From Prosthecobacter debontii (GTDB lineage Bacteria; Verrucomicrobiota; Verrucomicrobiia; Verrucomicrobiales; Verrucomicrobiaceae), in NCBI GenBank assembly GCA_945860295.1, contig CAMAQH010000006.1, positions 62,001 through 126,000 of the forward strand: a DNA stretch of 64,000 bases, in the 5' to 3' direction. Shown piece after piece: positions 7,460 to 15,698 of the stretch. Below the pieces are notes generated by a model that ran no database searches, was not told the origin of the DNA, and saw only the letters and a list, made by a program, of their open reading frames with translations. Each line of letters opens with the position of its first letter. The first letter of the stretch is position 1. Both the position numbers and the translations under genes were made by a program.

Positions 7460-8578
7460 ATGTCTTATCCCTCCCAAGAATTCGACGCACCCAAGTGCTA
7501 CACGGCCATTTGGGCAGCCACCCTCGCACTCATCATCGCCTTTGTGATCGGTTTGCTAGTTTTTCCGCCACTCTATGAAGCACCAAAAGGCGACGCTGCT
7601 AGCGGGGTCATCTTCATCGGTCGCTTTCACCCCATTCTACTGCATTTGCCCGTCGGCGCATTGGCCCTGCTTTGCATCATGGAACTGGCCTGCATGACCC
7701 GAAGTGGTGAGAACAAACTCGGGGCAGCAGCATTGCTGACGCTTTGGGTTGGGTCTGCTGGATCTGCACTGGCCGTGCTCGCAGGCATCATGCTGTCTCG
7801 TGAGGGCGGATATGAAGGTGGAAATTTCACCCTACATCAAACGTTGGCGTTGATCGGCACCTCAGGCGTTCTCCTCGCTCTTGTGATTCGAATTTACGCC
7901 ATGGGGCAGGGGAATCGCGAACTGATGCATGTTTACCGTGCGGTTTTCTTTGGCAGCTTCGGAGTCATGGGCTTGGGAGCGCACTTTGGTGGTAACATGA
8001 GCCACGGTAGCAAGTTCCTCACCGAGCACGCGCCAGAGCCAATGAAGAGCCAGATGATCGGCATGGAAAAATGGATGCTCAGCTTTGTCGAAAAACCGAA
8101 GGCCAAGGTAGAGACTCCGGTGCCACCCACTACTCCCGTTCCTGTTCCGACTCCGTCTGCGACTGCACCCATCACGCCGACAGCCACGATCCCCGTCGCT
8201 CCAACAAGCACCGACAAGCTCGTTTTCCAAAACGTTGTCCTGCCGATCTTTGAGGCTAAATGCAATAAGTGTCACGGAGCTGAAAAACAGAAAGGCGATC
8301 TGCGAATGGACACCTTTGAGGCCGTCATGCTGGGCGGTGAAAACGCTGCTGAAAAGAAGAACAACATTGTCCCTGGAAAACCCGACGATAGTTTGACCAT
8401 CCAATCCATCACTTTGCCAGTGGATGACGACGCCCACATGCCACCCGAGGGAAAAGACCAACTGACAACTGCCGAGATTGCCGCGATCCGCTACTGGGTG
8501 CAGGCAGGAGCCAGCGCCACGCAAAAGATGAGCAATGCCCAATTCCCGCTTGAGGCGAAAGAAGCTCTGCAGAAGTGA
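7460..8578 (+). CDS. Membrane-anchored planctomycete/verrucomicrobial-type cytochrome c (PSCyt1)
   Basis: A 372-residue protein with five predicted membrane segments in residues 15-190; the second reads FHPILLHLPVGALALL, like the DUF2231-type membrane domain. A Pro/Thr-rich linker (residues 210-255) follows, then a cytochrome domain with one haem c site, CNKCH, at residues 268-272. The domain continues KQKGDLRMDTFEAVMLGG and DDDAHMPPEGKDQL, the pattern of PSCyt1 domains in which a distal Met is the likely second haem ligand. The haem domain should face the periplasm. It is the first gene of a block that ends with the cytochrome c maturation genes at 11193 and 12410. Confidence 0.85.
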   Translation: MSYPSQEFDAPKCYTAIWAATLALIIAFVIGLLVFPPLYEAPKGDAASGVIFIGRFHPILLHLPVGALALLCIMELACMTRSGENKLGAAALLTLWVGSAGSALAVLAGIMLSREGGYEGGNFTLHQTLALIGTSGVLLALVIRIYAMGQGNRELMHVYRAVFFGSFGVMGLGAHFGGNMSHGSKFLTEHAPEPMKSQMIGMEKWMLSFVEKPKAKVETPVPPTTPVPVPTPSATAPITPTATIPVAPTSTDKLVFQNVVLPIFEAKCNKCHGAEKQKGDLRMDTFEAVMLGGENAAEKKNNIVPGKPDDSLTIQSITLPVDDDAHMPPEGKDQLTTAEIAAIRYWVQAGASATQKMSNAQFPLEAKEALQK

Positions 8579-8670
8579 CGAACTCCTATGCCCTTGAAAT
8601 CAGTAATTGGTTTTAAGTCCAAAGCGCCAAGCTTGCAGTCTCTCCTTTTGAAACGAAATACTCCCCACTC

Positions 8671-10491
8671 ATGAAATCTGCCCTCCTCCTTTGCCTGCTT
8701 AGTCTGAGTCTGCACGCCGCTGACAAGCCAGCGGCTGATCCCGCCATCAAAGCGACCCTGGATAAAGTCAACGCCACGGGTGGCTCGCTGATGCCCATCG
8801 CCGCCGATGGCAAAACCTACCGCTTCACCGCGCTGAATGTCGCTAAAGAGTTCAATGACGCAGGTCTCGCTCAGCTTGCACCGATGGCGGAAAAGATTGT
8901 CTCGCTCGACCTAGCCCGCACAAAGGTCACGGACGCTGGATTGAAAGCGATCTCCGGTTTCAAAAACCTCACGGAACTGCATCTGGAAGGCACTGGCATT
9001 ACGGATGCTGGGTTGGATCATTTGAAGGGGCTTGCCTCTCTGGAATACCTGAATCTTTACAACACCAAAGTCACTGATGCAGGCGTGCCAAAGCTTGTCG
9101 GGCTGATCAAAATGAAGTCGCTGTATTTGTGGCAGACAGGTGTGACTAAAGCAGGTGTGGCCCAGCTTAAAGCCAAGCTTAAAGGAGCTCATATCAACAT
9201 GGGTTGGACGGCTGAAGATGATGCCAAACCTATAGCGGTCGTCGCCGCTTCTGCTGCTAAGCCAGCAACCGCTGTGCCACCCGCCGCCGCACCCGCAGCC
9301 GCGCCAGTTGCTGGTGGTAAGTTGGATGCCGCAATCGCCGTGAAGGCTGTGGTTTATCAGGACGTGATTGCCCCGATCATGAAGGCCAAGTGCGTGGCCT
9401 GTCATGGTGAAGAAAAGAAGAAAGGTAAACTGCAACTCCACACCTTTGCAGCAATCATGAAAGGCGGCAGTGAGGGAGCAACCACAGTCATCCCCAAGAA
9501 CATCAAGGAAAGCCTCATGCTCGTCCGAGCTAATTTGCCCAAAGACGACGATGACCACATGCCACCTAGCGATGAGCCGCAACTGAGCAAAGAAGAGGCT
9601 GCCGTCTTGAAATGGTGGATCGAGTCCGGTGCCTCTGACAAGCTGACAGTCGCCGCTGCCAAACCAGATGCCGCCACCGAGGGCATCTTGACTGTCCTGT
9701 TGGGTAAAGGTTTGCCGAAAGCAGATACGACCACGGCTAAAGTCGTGAAGCCCAAGCCAAAAGCTTTGACCGATGCCGAGAAAAAGCAGATCGCAGAAAT
9801 CTCCGCTAAGATGCAGGCACTGAATGCCTCCCTCATGCCATTGGCACAGGATACCGAGCAACTCCGCCTCAGTGTGATCAATGCCGCTGACAAGTTTGGA
9901 GACAAAGAACTCGCCCTGCTTGAGCCTATCGCGCAGCAAATCGTGTGGGTCGATCTCGCCCGCAGTCTCGTCACGGATACTGCCTCTGTCACGTTGCTCA
10001 AAATGGTCAACCTCGAGCGCCTGCATCTTGAGAACACCAAGATAACGGATGCAGGTGTCGCCAAACTTGGTGGCTTGAAGAACTTGGAATATCTCAATCT
10101 CTATGGCACCAAGACCACAGATGGCGGCATTGCCAAACTTTCCGCAGCCAAGAAATTGAAGAAGCTCTTCGCTTGGCAGACGGGTGTCACCAAAGCCGGA
10201 GCCACAGCTCTTGAAGGTCAGGTGACAGGTCTCAAGGTAAACGTCGGACTGAGCGAGGCTGAGATCGCCAAACTCACCACACCACCAACAGCGCCGCCGC
10301 CTGCTCCCGCAAAGAAGGAAGAGCCAAAGAAGGCTGCTGCTAAAGCTGCGGTGAAACCAGCAGATGCAAAGCCAGCCGTTCCTGCTCCTACGGTAAAGCC
10401 GGTAAAGCCTGCCGCAGCAGCCACGCCTCCAGTTCCCGCAAAGCCTGCTGCTGAAGTAAAGCCAGTGGCACCCGCGCCTAAAGCCAACTAA
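8671..10491 (+). CDS. Secreted protein with LRR-cytochrome c-LRR arrangement
   Basis: A 606-residue exported protein. A signal peptide (MKSALLLCLLSLSLHAADKP) is followed by a leucine-rich repeat domain at residues 30-175 (LDLARTKVTDAGLKAI, LHLEGTGITDAGLDHL, LNLYNTKVTDAGVPKL, LYLWQTGVTKAGVAQL). A PSCyt1 domain follows with CVACH at residues 241-245 and DDDDHMPPSDEPQLS, then a second LRR domain at about 370-530 whose units match the first (LNLYGTKTTDGGIAKL, FAWQTGVTKAGATAL). The last 70 residues are an Ala/Pro/Lys-rich tail that could touch the cell wall. The two LRR blocks look like an internal duplication. Protein binding by LRRs plus electron transfer by the haem is the likely combination; partners are unknown. 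Confidence 0.85.
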   Translation: MKSALLLCLLSLSLHAADKPAADPAIKATLDKVNATGGSLMPIAADGKTYRFTALNVAKEFNDAGLAQLAPMAEKIVSLDLARTKVTDAGLKAISGFKNLTELHLEGTGITDAGLDHLKGLASLEYLNLYNTKVTDAGVPKLVGLIKMKSLYLWQTGVTKAGVAQLKAKLKGAHINMGWTAEDDAKPIAVVAASAAKPATAVPPAAAPAAAPVAGGKLDAAIAVKAVVYQDVIAPIMKAKCVACHGEEKKKGKLQLHTFAAIMKGGSEGATTVIPKNIKESLMLVRANLPKDDDDHMPPSDEPQLSKEEAAVLKWWIESGASDKLTVAAAKPDAATEGILTVLLGKGLPKADTTTAKVVKPKPKALTDAEKKQIAEISAKMQALNASLMPLAQDTEQLRLSVINAADKFGDKELALLEPIAQQIVWVDLARSLVTDTASVTLLKMVNLERLHLENTKITDAGVAKLGGLKNLEYLNLYGTKTTDGGIAKLSAAKKLKKLFAWQTGVTKAGATALEGQVTGLKVNVGLSEAEIAKLTTPPTAPPPAPAKKEEPKKAAAKAAVKPADAKPAVPAPTVKPVKPAAAATPPVPAKPAAEVKPVAPAPKAN

Positions 10492-10529
10492 TTGGCGCTG
10501 GCACACTCGCGCTCCGTGTTTCATATCCA

Positions 10530-10567
10530 GAACGCCGTTCACAGTCAACCAAAGGCGGACGGCGTTC
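10530..10567 (+). terminator. Hairpin after the LRR-cytochrome gene
   Basis: Inverted repeat GAACGCCGT (10530-10538) and ACGGCGTTC (10559-10567), followed by a T-rich run (GTTCGTTTTCTTA). It lies just after the stop at 10491 and before the lipoprotein start at 10588, so it may end or attenuate transcription into the ResB/CcsA genes. Confidence 0.5.
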
Positions 10568-10587
10568 GTTCGTTTTCTTACACTGAC

Positions 10588-11196
10588 ATGATTTCATTTC
10601 CCCCACGACTCAAGGTTGCATGCCTTCTGTCATTCATCATTCCGAGCTGTGGCCGCGTGTCAGAGCGAATGGAGATCACTGAGACGCGAGACATCTCCAC
10701 GCACGAGGCCAAGCCCAAGCTCAATGCTTACCCTCAGGAACGCTTTGGTGACGAGCGCCTGCGCTGGGAAACGCCTACCGGTTGGTCACAAGCAGAGCGC
10801 AGTCAAATGCGCCCCGTAAACCTCACCTTTGGACCTAACAAAGAAGGCGAGTGTTACCTGGCCATGCTGCCCGGTGGCGCTGGTGGCGTATTGGCCAATG
10901 TGAATCGCTGGCGCAAGCAGATGGGCCAGCCAGAACTTACGGAGGAGGATCTCACCAAGCTGCCTCAAAAGGCACTCATGGGCATCCAAGGCGTCTATGT
11001 CACCGTCGATGGAGCCTACACCAATGTCGGAGCCTCAGAGGCCAAGTCTGACCATCGTATGTTAGGCATTGTCGCCTCGCTCGGTGAGGCCGGATTGTTC
11101 GTGAAAATGGTCGGCCCCAAAGCGTTGGTCGAGGCCAACACAGCCGCCTTTGACCAATTCGTCGCCTCCCTCAGCCTGCGCACGCCGAAGCAATGA
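10588..11196 (+). CDS. Conserved lipoprotein of the cytochrome c biogenesis block
   Basis: ATG 10588 gives a 202-residue protein with a short basic start, a hydrophobic stretch and a lipobox-like FIIPSCG at residues 15-21. An upstream TTG at 10492, right after the previous stop, would put an unlikely hydrophilic leader in front. The mature part has a single domain with WETPTGWSQ, GECYLAMLPGGAGGVLANVNRWR and a C-terminal AAFDQFVASLSL. I have no certain family name; similar proteins are known next to ResB/CcsA genes in related bacteria, from memory rather than a search. The stop overlaps the ResB start (ATGA, 11193-11196), so it is very likely co-translated with it. Confidence 0.7.
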   Translation: MISFPPRLKVACLLSFIIPSCGRVSERMEITETRDISTHEAKPKLNAYPQERFGDERLRWETPTGWSQAERSQMRPVNLTFGPNKEGECYLAMLPGGAGGVLANVNRWRKQMGQPELTEEDLTKLPQKALMGIQGVYVTVDGAYTNVGASEAKSDHRMLGIVASLGEAGLFVKMVGPKALVEANTAAFDQFVASLSLRTPKQ

Positions 11197-12395
11197 TGGC
11201 TTCAAAATCACCTATCATGTCCGCCAAGTCCAAGTCCTTCCCCAGTATCGTCTTCGCCGTCCTGTCCTCTTATGGACTGGCGATCACAGTTCTTAGTTTC
11301 TTGCTGCTTATCACCTTCCTCGGCACCCTGTCGCAAAAGGACATCGGCCTGCTGGACAGCCAGCGCACCTACTTTGATTCTTGGTGGCTCATTCATGATC
11401 TAAACATCGGCGGCACGCTCATCCCACTGCCGCTCCCTGGTGGCGGATTGCTCATGCTTGTGCTGTTTTTTAACATGCTTTGCGGGGCGGTGATCCGTAT
11501 GCGCAAAGGCTGGCGCACTGTCGGAAATTTGATCTCTCATCTCGCCATCATGTTCATGCTCGCCGCTGGCTTTGTGAGTTTCCTTTACAAGACCGAAGGT
11601 GCCATGCCGCTCTATGAAGGGCAGTCCAGTGACCAGTACCAAAGCTACCACGACCGCATCATCGAGATCCAAAAATTCGACGCCAGTGGTAAGGGCGACG
11701 ACAAAGCCCTGGTGATCCCGATGAAACACTTCGCCGATCTCGATCCAGGTAAAGCGCGCACCTTCTTTTCCAAAGACCTGCCATTTGAAATCCAAGTCAC
11801 TGGCTACCAGCGCAACGCCAATGTCGCGCAGGCTCAGGAGGACGACAAAACAGGCATCGATGGCTACCGCGTACAACAAGTCAAGAACGCCAAAGAAGAC
11901 GAAGCCAACGTCACAGCCGTCGAGATCACCGTGAAACCCAAGACCGGTCCCGAGCAAAAAGCCATCCTTTGGGAGCGTCAATTTGAACCCTACACCGTTA
12001 AGGTCGGTGACGCCTCCTATGTCATCTCTATCAGCCGCATGAAGTGGAAGCTGCCCTTCGCCATCCGCTTGAACGATTTTGTCCGTGAACTGCACCCCGG
12101 CACCATGAAGGCCAAGAAGTTCACCAGCCATGTGACCAAGATCGTCGATGGCAAAGAAGAACCGAAAGTCGTGACCATGAACGTCCCCGTTCGTGACCAA
12201 GGGTATGTCGTCTATCAGGCCAGTTTCAGCGAAGGCTCGAATGGCGAGCAATCCGTCTTCACTGTCGTCACCAATCCTTCCGATCAGTGGCCGCTATGGA
12301 GCTGCATCGCCGTCGCCGTCGGCCTCATCATCACCTTCCTTCAGCACCTCATCCGTTTTCTCAGTCGGTCATTGAAGACAAAGGCAGTTATTTAA
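11193..12395 (+). CDS. resB: ResB-family cytochrome c biogenesis protein
   Basis: A 400-residue membrane protein of System II cytochrome c maturation. Membrane segments are seen at about residues 25-45 (YGLAITVLSFLLLITFLGTL), 75-95, 110-130 (LISHLAIMFMLAAGFVSFLY) and 375-395 near the C-terminus, with a large periplasmic domain (130-370) between them. The LGTLSQ turn after TM1 is typical of ResB/CcsB. Together with CcsA it moves haem to the outside and holds the apocytochrome thiols reduced. It is linked by ATGA overlap to the lipoprotein before it and followed 14 bases later by ccsA. An in-frame ATG at 11217 is a possible shorter start. Confidence 0.85.
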   Translation: MMASKSPIMSAKSKSFPSIVFAVLSSYGLAITVLSFLLLITFLGTLSQKDIGLLDSQRTYFDSWWLIHDLNIGGTLIPLPLPGGGLLMLVLFFNMLCGAVIRMRKGWRTVGNLISHLAIMFMLAAGFVSFLYKTEGAMPLYEGQSSDQYQSYHDRIIEIQKFDASGKGDDKALVIPMKHFADLDPGKARTFFSKDLPFEIQVTGYQRNANVAQAQEDDKTGIDGYRVQQVKNAKEDEANVTAVEITVKPKTGPEQKAILWERQFEPYTVKVGDASYVISISRMKWKLPFAIRLNDFVRELHPGTMKAKKFTSHVTKIVDGKEEPKVVTMNVPVRDQGYVVYQASFSEGSNGEQSVFTVVTNPSDQWPLWSCIAVAVGLIITFLQHLIRFLSRSLKTKAVI

Positions 12396-12409
12396 TTTTC
12401 GTTGCCACC

Positions 12410-14335
12410 ATGAAGACTTTTTTGCTCGCCTGTTTATTTCTGACAACACTGGTTCAAGCCCAGCTCCCTGATCCCGCTCTTTTGCGTGACAAAGCCATCG
12501 TTGCTACCTTTCAATCTCTGCCAATTCAGGAAGGGGGTCGCATCAAGCCGCTCGATACTTATGCCCGCTTCTTGCTGCTGCGTCTGCACGGCAAGCAAAG
12601 CATCAGTGTCGAGCATCCTCAGATACCCGAGGTCAAAAAATTGACGGCCATTCAGTGGCTTCTGCTATCCTGGTTCCGGCCCGACATCGCACGCGACCTT
12701 CCTCTCTTCGTTGTTGATAACTCGCAGGCCGTTGGCGAAATCGGTGTGGACCCGAAAGGATTGCGTGATCGCTATTCCTGGAATGAGATCGTCAAGGGCA
12801 AGGAAGAACTCATCAAACGTGCTCAGGCCTACAGCGAACTCGAAAGCGACCAACTCACCGGTGTTCAGCGCAACGTCATCGATCTAGCGCGCAACTTCTT
12901 CGACTACGATGCCGTCAGCGACTTCATGACGGCGGCGCGCACCGATTGGCCAAAAGAAGTAAGCGCCATCTTGCCACCCGAAGTCGCCAAAAATATGGCT
13001 GGCTCAAACGGCGTCTGGGATCTGGCCGTGAAGCTTGGTGAACTCATTCGCAATCCAGAGAAGATGGGCGCACTCGGAGATGCTCCGCGCAGCAAGCTCT
13101 TGGAACTCTTCATCAACACCACGCTGCGTCCTGGAAAAACCCTCTCCTTCATCCCGCCGGACGATGCCAAAAATGATACTTGGCTGCAAGTTGAGCAAAC
13201 CGTCACCACCTTGATGAAGGAAGGCAAGCTACCCGAAAGTGAGCTGCGCATTTCAAAAGCCAAGGATGCTCTTTATGCCGCGAGCTTGAAGACCGAAACC
13301 TTTGCACAAGCCGTCAAAGCCTTCGTCGCAGACGTGCGCGCTGTTGCTGAAAAGCGTGGTGAATTAAAGCATGTGGATCGTGAAGTGAGCTATCACAAAA
13401 ACGACTTCTTTACCTATGCACTCGTTTGGTATCTCCTCGGTTTCCTGGTGGCATTCATTAGTCTCGTCGCACCACAGACCAGCCTAGCCAAATGGTCGGC
13501 TCGTATCGCTTGGTTGAGTTTGCTGCTGGCGATCGGCTACAACGTCTATGGCATCACCCAGCGCTGCATTATCAATGAGCGCCCACCGATTGCCACGTTG
13601 TATGAGACGCTCCTTTTCATCACCGGCGTTGTCGCCATTGTGGGTCTCTTTATCGAGCGCTTCACCCGTCAAAGCATTGGCCTTGTCGTGGCGGGCTTCG
13701 TGGGAGCACTCGGCATGTTTGCCGCCAATCGCTTCATGGCGCTCGATGCTCGGGACACGATGCCCACCCTGGAAGCGGTCTTGATCACCAACTTCTGGCT
13801 GGCCACCCATGTCACCTGCATCAACATCGGTTACGCGGGTGCCATGCTCGGTTCCATCACCTCTATGGTGTATGTTATCTATCGGTTGTTCGTGCGTGGT
13901 CCTCAGGTCATCGAGTTTCGCAGACTACTCACCCGCATTGTCTATGGCATCGTCTGTTTTGGCGTCTTGTTTGCCCTCGTTGGCACCGTCCTTGGTGGTA
14001 TTTGGGCCAATGATAGCTGGGGCCGTTTCTGGGGTTGGGACCCCAAAGAAAATGGTGCTCTCATGATCGTTCTCATGGGTCTCATTATCCTCCACGCCCG
14101 CCTGGGGGGCTACATCCGCGAAATTGGTCTGCACGCGCTATCACTCATGCTTGGTGCCGTCACACTCTTCAGTTGGTTTGGCGTGAATCAGCTCAGCATC
14201 GGCCTGCACAGCTACGGCTTCACCGCTGGCATATCTCTGGCATTAAATTCCGGTTACAGCATCAAAGCCATCTTCATGCTCATCTGCCTCGGCTTCTGGT
14301 GGCAGGAGCGCGCAGCCAAGAACGCTTTAGCCTGA
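12410..14335 (+). CDS. ccsA: CcsA-type cytochrome c assembly protein with large N-terminal domain
   Basis: A 641-residue protein: signal-like start MKTFLLACLFLTTLVQA, a roughly 340-residue extracytoplasmic region beginning with GGRIKPLDTYARFLLLRLHG, then eight or so membrane segments from residue 345 on. The haem-handling WWD-type motif is WGRFWGWDPKENGALMIVL near residue 540, with the flanking ATHVTCINIGY and VNQLSIGLHSYGF His-bearing loops that bind haem in this family. ATG 12410 is preferred over the longer frame opening at 12287, which would overlap resB by about 100 bases with an Arg/His-rich segment. With ResB it attaches haem to CXXCH motifs, such as those of the cytochromes at 7460 and 8671. 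Confidence 0.88.
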   Translation: MKTFLLACLFLTTLVQAQLPDPALLRDKAIVATFQSLPIQEGGRIKPLDTYARFLLLRLHGKQSISVEHPQIPEVKKLTAIQWLLLSWFRPDIARDLPLFVVDNSQAVGEIGVDPKGLRDRYSWNEIVKGKEELIKRAQAYSELESDQLTGVQRNVIDLARNFFDYDAVSDFMTAARTDWPKEVSAILPPEVAKNMAGSNGVWDLAVKLGELIRNPEKMGALGDAPRSKLLELFINTTLRPGKTLSFIPPDDAKNDTWLQVEQTVTTLMKEGKLPESELRISKAKDALYAASLKTETFAQAVKAFVADVRAVAEKRGELKHVDREVSYHKNDFFTYALVWYLLGFLVAFISLVAPQTSLAKWSARIAWLSLLLAIGYNVYGITQRCIINERPPIATLYETLLFITGVVAIVGLFIERFTRQSIGLVVAGFVGALGMFAANRFMALDARDTMPTLEAVLITNFWLATHVTCINIGYAGAMLGSITSMVYVIYRLFVRGPQVIEFRRLLTRIVYGIVCFGVLFALVGTVLGGIWANDSWGRFWGWDPKENGALMIVLMGLIILHARLGGYIREIGLHALSLMLGAVTLFSWFGVNQLSIGLHSYGFTAGISLALNSGYSIKAIFMLICLGFWWQERAAKNALA

Positions 14336-14660
14336 AGACACTTTTGAAGAATTCCGAATATGCAGTGAAGCGGATTCGCTGTGTAGGCCAGCATCTGATG
14401 AAGTCGGTGATGGAGGCTTTTCACTCGCACATCGAGTTGCTGCTCGTGCTCTGAGAAAAGCGGCGAAATGGCAGGACACGTCAGCGCTGCATTAATTCGA
14501 CTTGGAAGTGTCCCAGATTGCATCGCCAGACAAAAATGAACTCACCTGAGACGCGCTCGTGGTGATGAAGATTGGCGGACGGGCTTGAGCCGGAATGAAT
14601 ACCACGGTTGTGCAGTTTCCCTTTGCTACTAGGCGCGGCCTTCTCTAAACCTTAATTGAC
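14336..14660. other. Intergenic region without a convincing gene
   Basis: About 325 bases. Short frames exist on both strands (one on the plus strand reads KRIRCVGQHLMKSVMEAF and ends at 14454), but none has a start with a ribosome binding site or a family I recognise. It may be gene debris. The promoter of the Gfo/Idh gene should lie at its right end. Confidence 0.4.
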
Positions 14661-15620
14661 ATGGAACTAACCAAGCAACCTTTCCGCATTGGCGTCGCCG
14701 GTGTGGGCGCCATCGGCAAGAATCACGCTCGCATCATGGCTGAGATCGCGGCGAACAGCGGCGGTGCCATCATCTTTGCGGCGGTGTATGATGCTGATCC
14801 AGCCCGGGCGGTGGAGTTCGCGGCGCAGTATGGTGCGCAGGCGGCGAGTGATCTGGCTGACTTTGCGACTCGGGTTGATGCAGCTACAGTCGCTGTGCCG
14901 ACGATTTATCATCGCCCCGTGGCTGAGCCGCTCATGGAGCGTGGCATTCATGTGCTGGTGGAGAAGCCGATCTCGGAGAGCTACAGCGAGGCGCAAGCGC
15001 TGATCGCCATGGCGCAGGCAAAAAATGTGATCCTGCAAGTTGGGCACATCGAGCGCTTTAACCCTGTGCTGCGTCAGCTTGAGGAGCGCATGAACCAGCC
15101 GCGCTTCATTGAGTCACATCGGCTTTCGCCTTTCCCGAATCGGAGCATCGACATCGGCGTGGTGCTCGATGTGATGATTCACGACATCGAGATCGTGCTG
15201 CATTTGGTGAAGTCGCCGCTCATCCAGGTGGATGCGGTGGGCATCCCGGTGCTGACGAAGCGTGAAGACATCGCGAATGCGCGCATGAAATTCGCCAATG
15301 GCTGCATCGCCAATCTCACGGCCAGCCGAATCAGCCCGGAGAAGATGCGGAAGATCCGTGTGTTTCAGTCTGACTGCTACCTGAGCTTGGATTACCAAGA
15401 GCAGAGCGGCTGGATCTACCGAAAGGACGGCATGGCCATCGTGCGCGAGGAAGTCGAGGTGGAGAAAGACGAGCCACTGAAGCTGGAGATCACCGCCTTT
15501 GTCGAATGCGCCCGTCAGGGCAAGCGCCCTGTCGTCAGTGGCCAAGAAGGAGCGGAGGCGGTGCGCATCGCACTGGAAATTACCGATCAAATCGATAAAA
15601 ACGCCGCTCTGGCAGGCTAA
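14661..15620 (+). CDS. Gfo/Idh/MocA-family NAD(P)-dependent oxidoreductase, possibly UDP-GlcNAc 3-dehydrogenase (GnnA-like)
   Basis: A 319-residue oxidoreductase. The Rossmann motif is GVAGVGAIGKNHARI at residues 11-25, EKPISESY lies near 100, and the C-terminal alpha/beta domain contains VMIHDIEIVLHLV (catalytic-region His) and NARMKFANGCIANLTASRIS. This version of the family is often found beside lipid A genes, and here lpxB starts 78 bases downstream. In Acidithiobacillus GnnA oxidises UDP-GlcNAc at C3 so that GnnB can aminate it, giving amide-linked lipid A. A GnnA role is inferred from context and family likeness; no GnnB aminotransferase is in the window. Confidence 0.8.
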   Translation: MELTKQPFRIGVAGVGAIGKNHARIMAEIAANSGGAIIFAAVYDADPARAVEFAAQYGAQAASDLADFATRVDAATVAVPTIYHRPVAEPLMERGIHVLVEKPISESYSEAQALIAMAQAKNVILQVGHIERFNPVLRQLEERMNQPRFIESHRLSPFPNRSIDIGVVLDVMIHDIEIVLHLVKSPLIQVDAVGIPVLTKREDIANARMKFANGCIANLTASRISPEKMRKIRVFQSDCYLSLDYQEQSGWIYRKDGMAIVREEVEVEKDEPLKLEITAFVECARQGKRPVVSGQEGAEAVRIALEITDQIDKNAALAG

Positions 15621-15698
15621 GGAAGAAGTTTGCAGTTGTTTGCCTTTGTTTTTCCAACGACTGCAATCCATCGCAAACAATCTGCGCCCCCTCATCCC

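Noticed and set aside
8911-10548. Minus-strand 545-codon frame opposite the LRR-cytochrome gene
   Set aside because: It is a shadow caused by codon bias; the sense strand has clear LRR and CXXCH motifs while the antisense translation is Cys/Arg/Gly-rich without motifs.
11400-12251. Minus-strand 283-codon frame opposite resB
   Set aside because: Antisense shadow of the ResB periplasmic domain.
14035-14454. Plus-strand frame overlapping the end of ccsA
   Set aside because: It is out of frame with the conserved CcsA motif WGWDPKE; the part beyond 14335 has no family.
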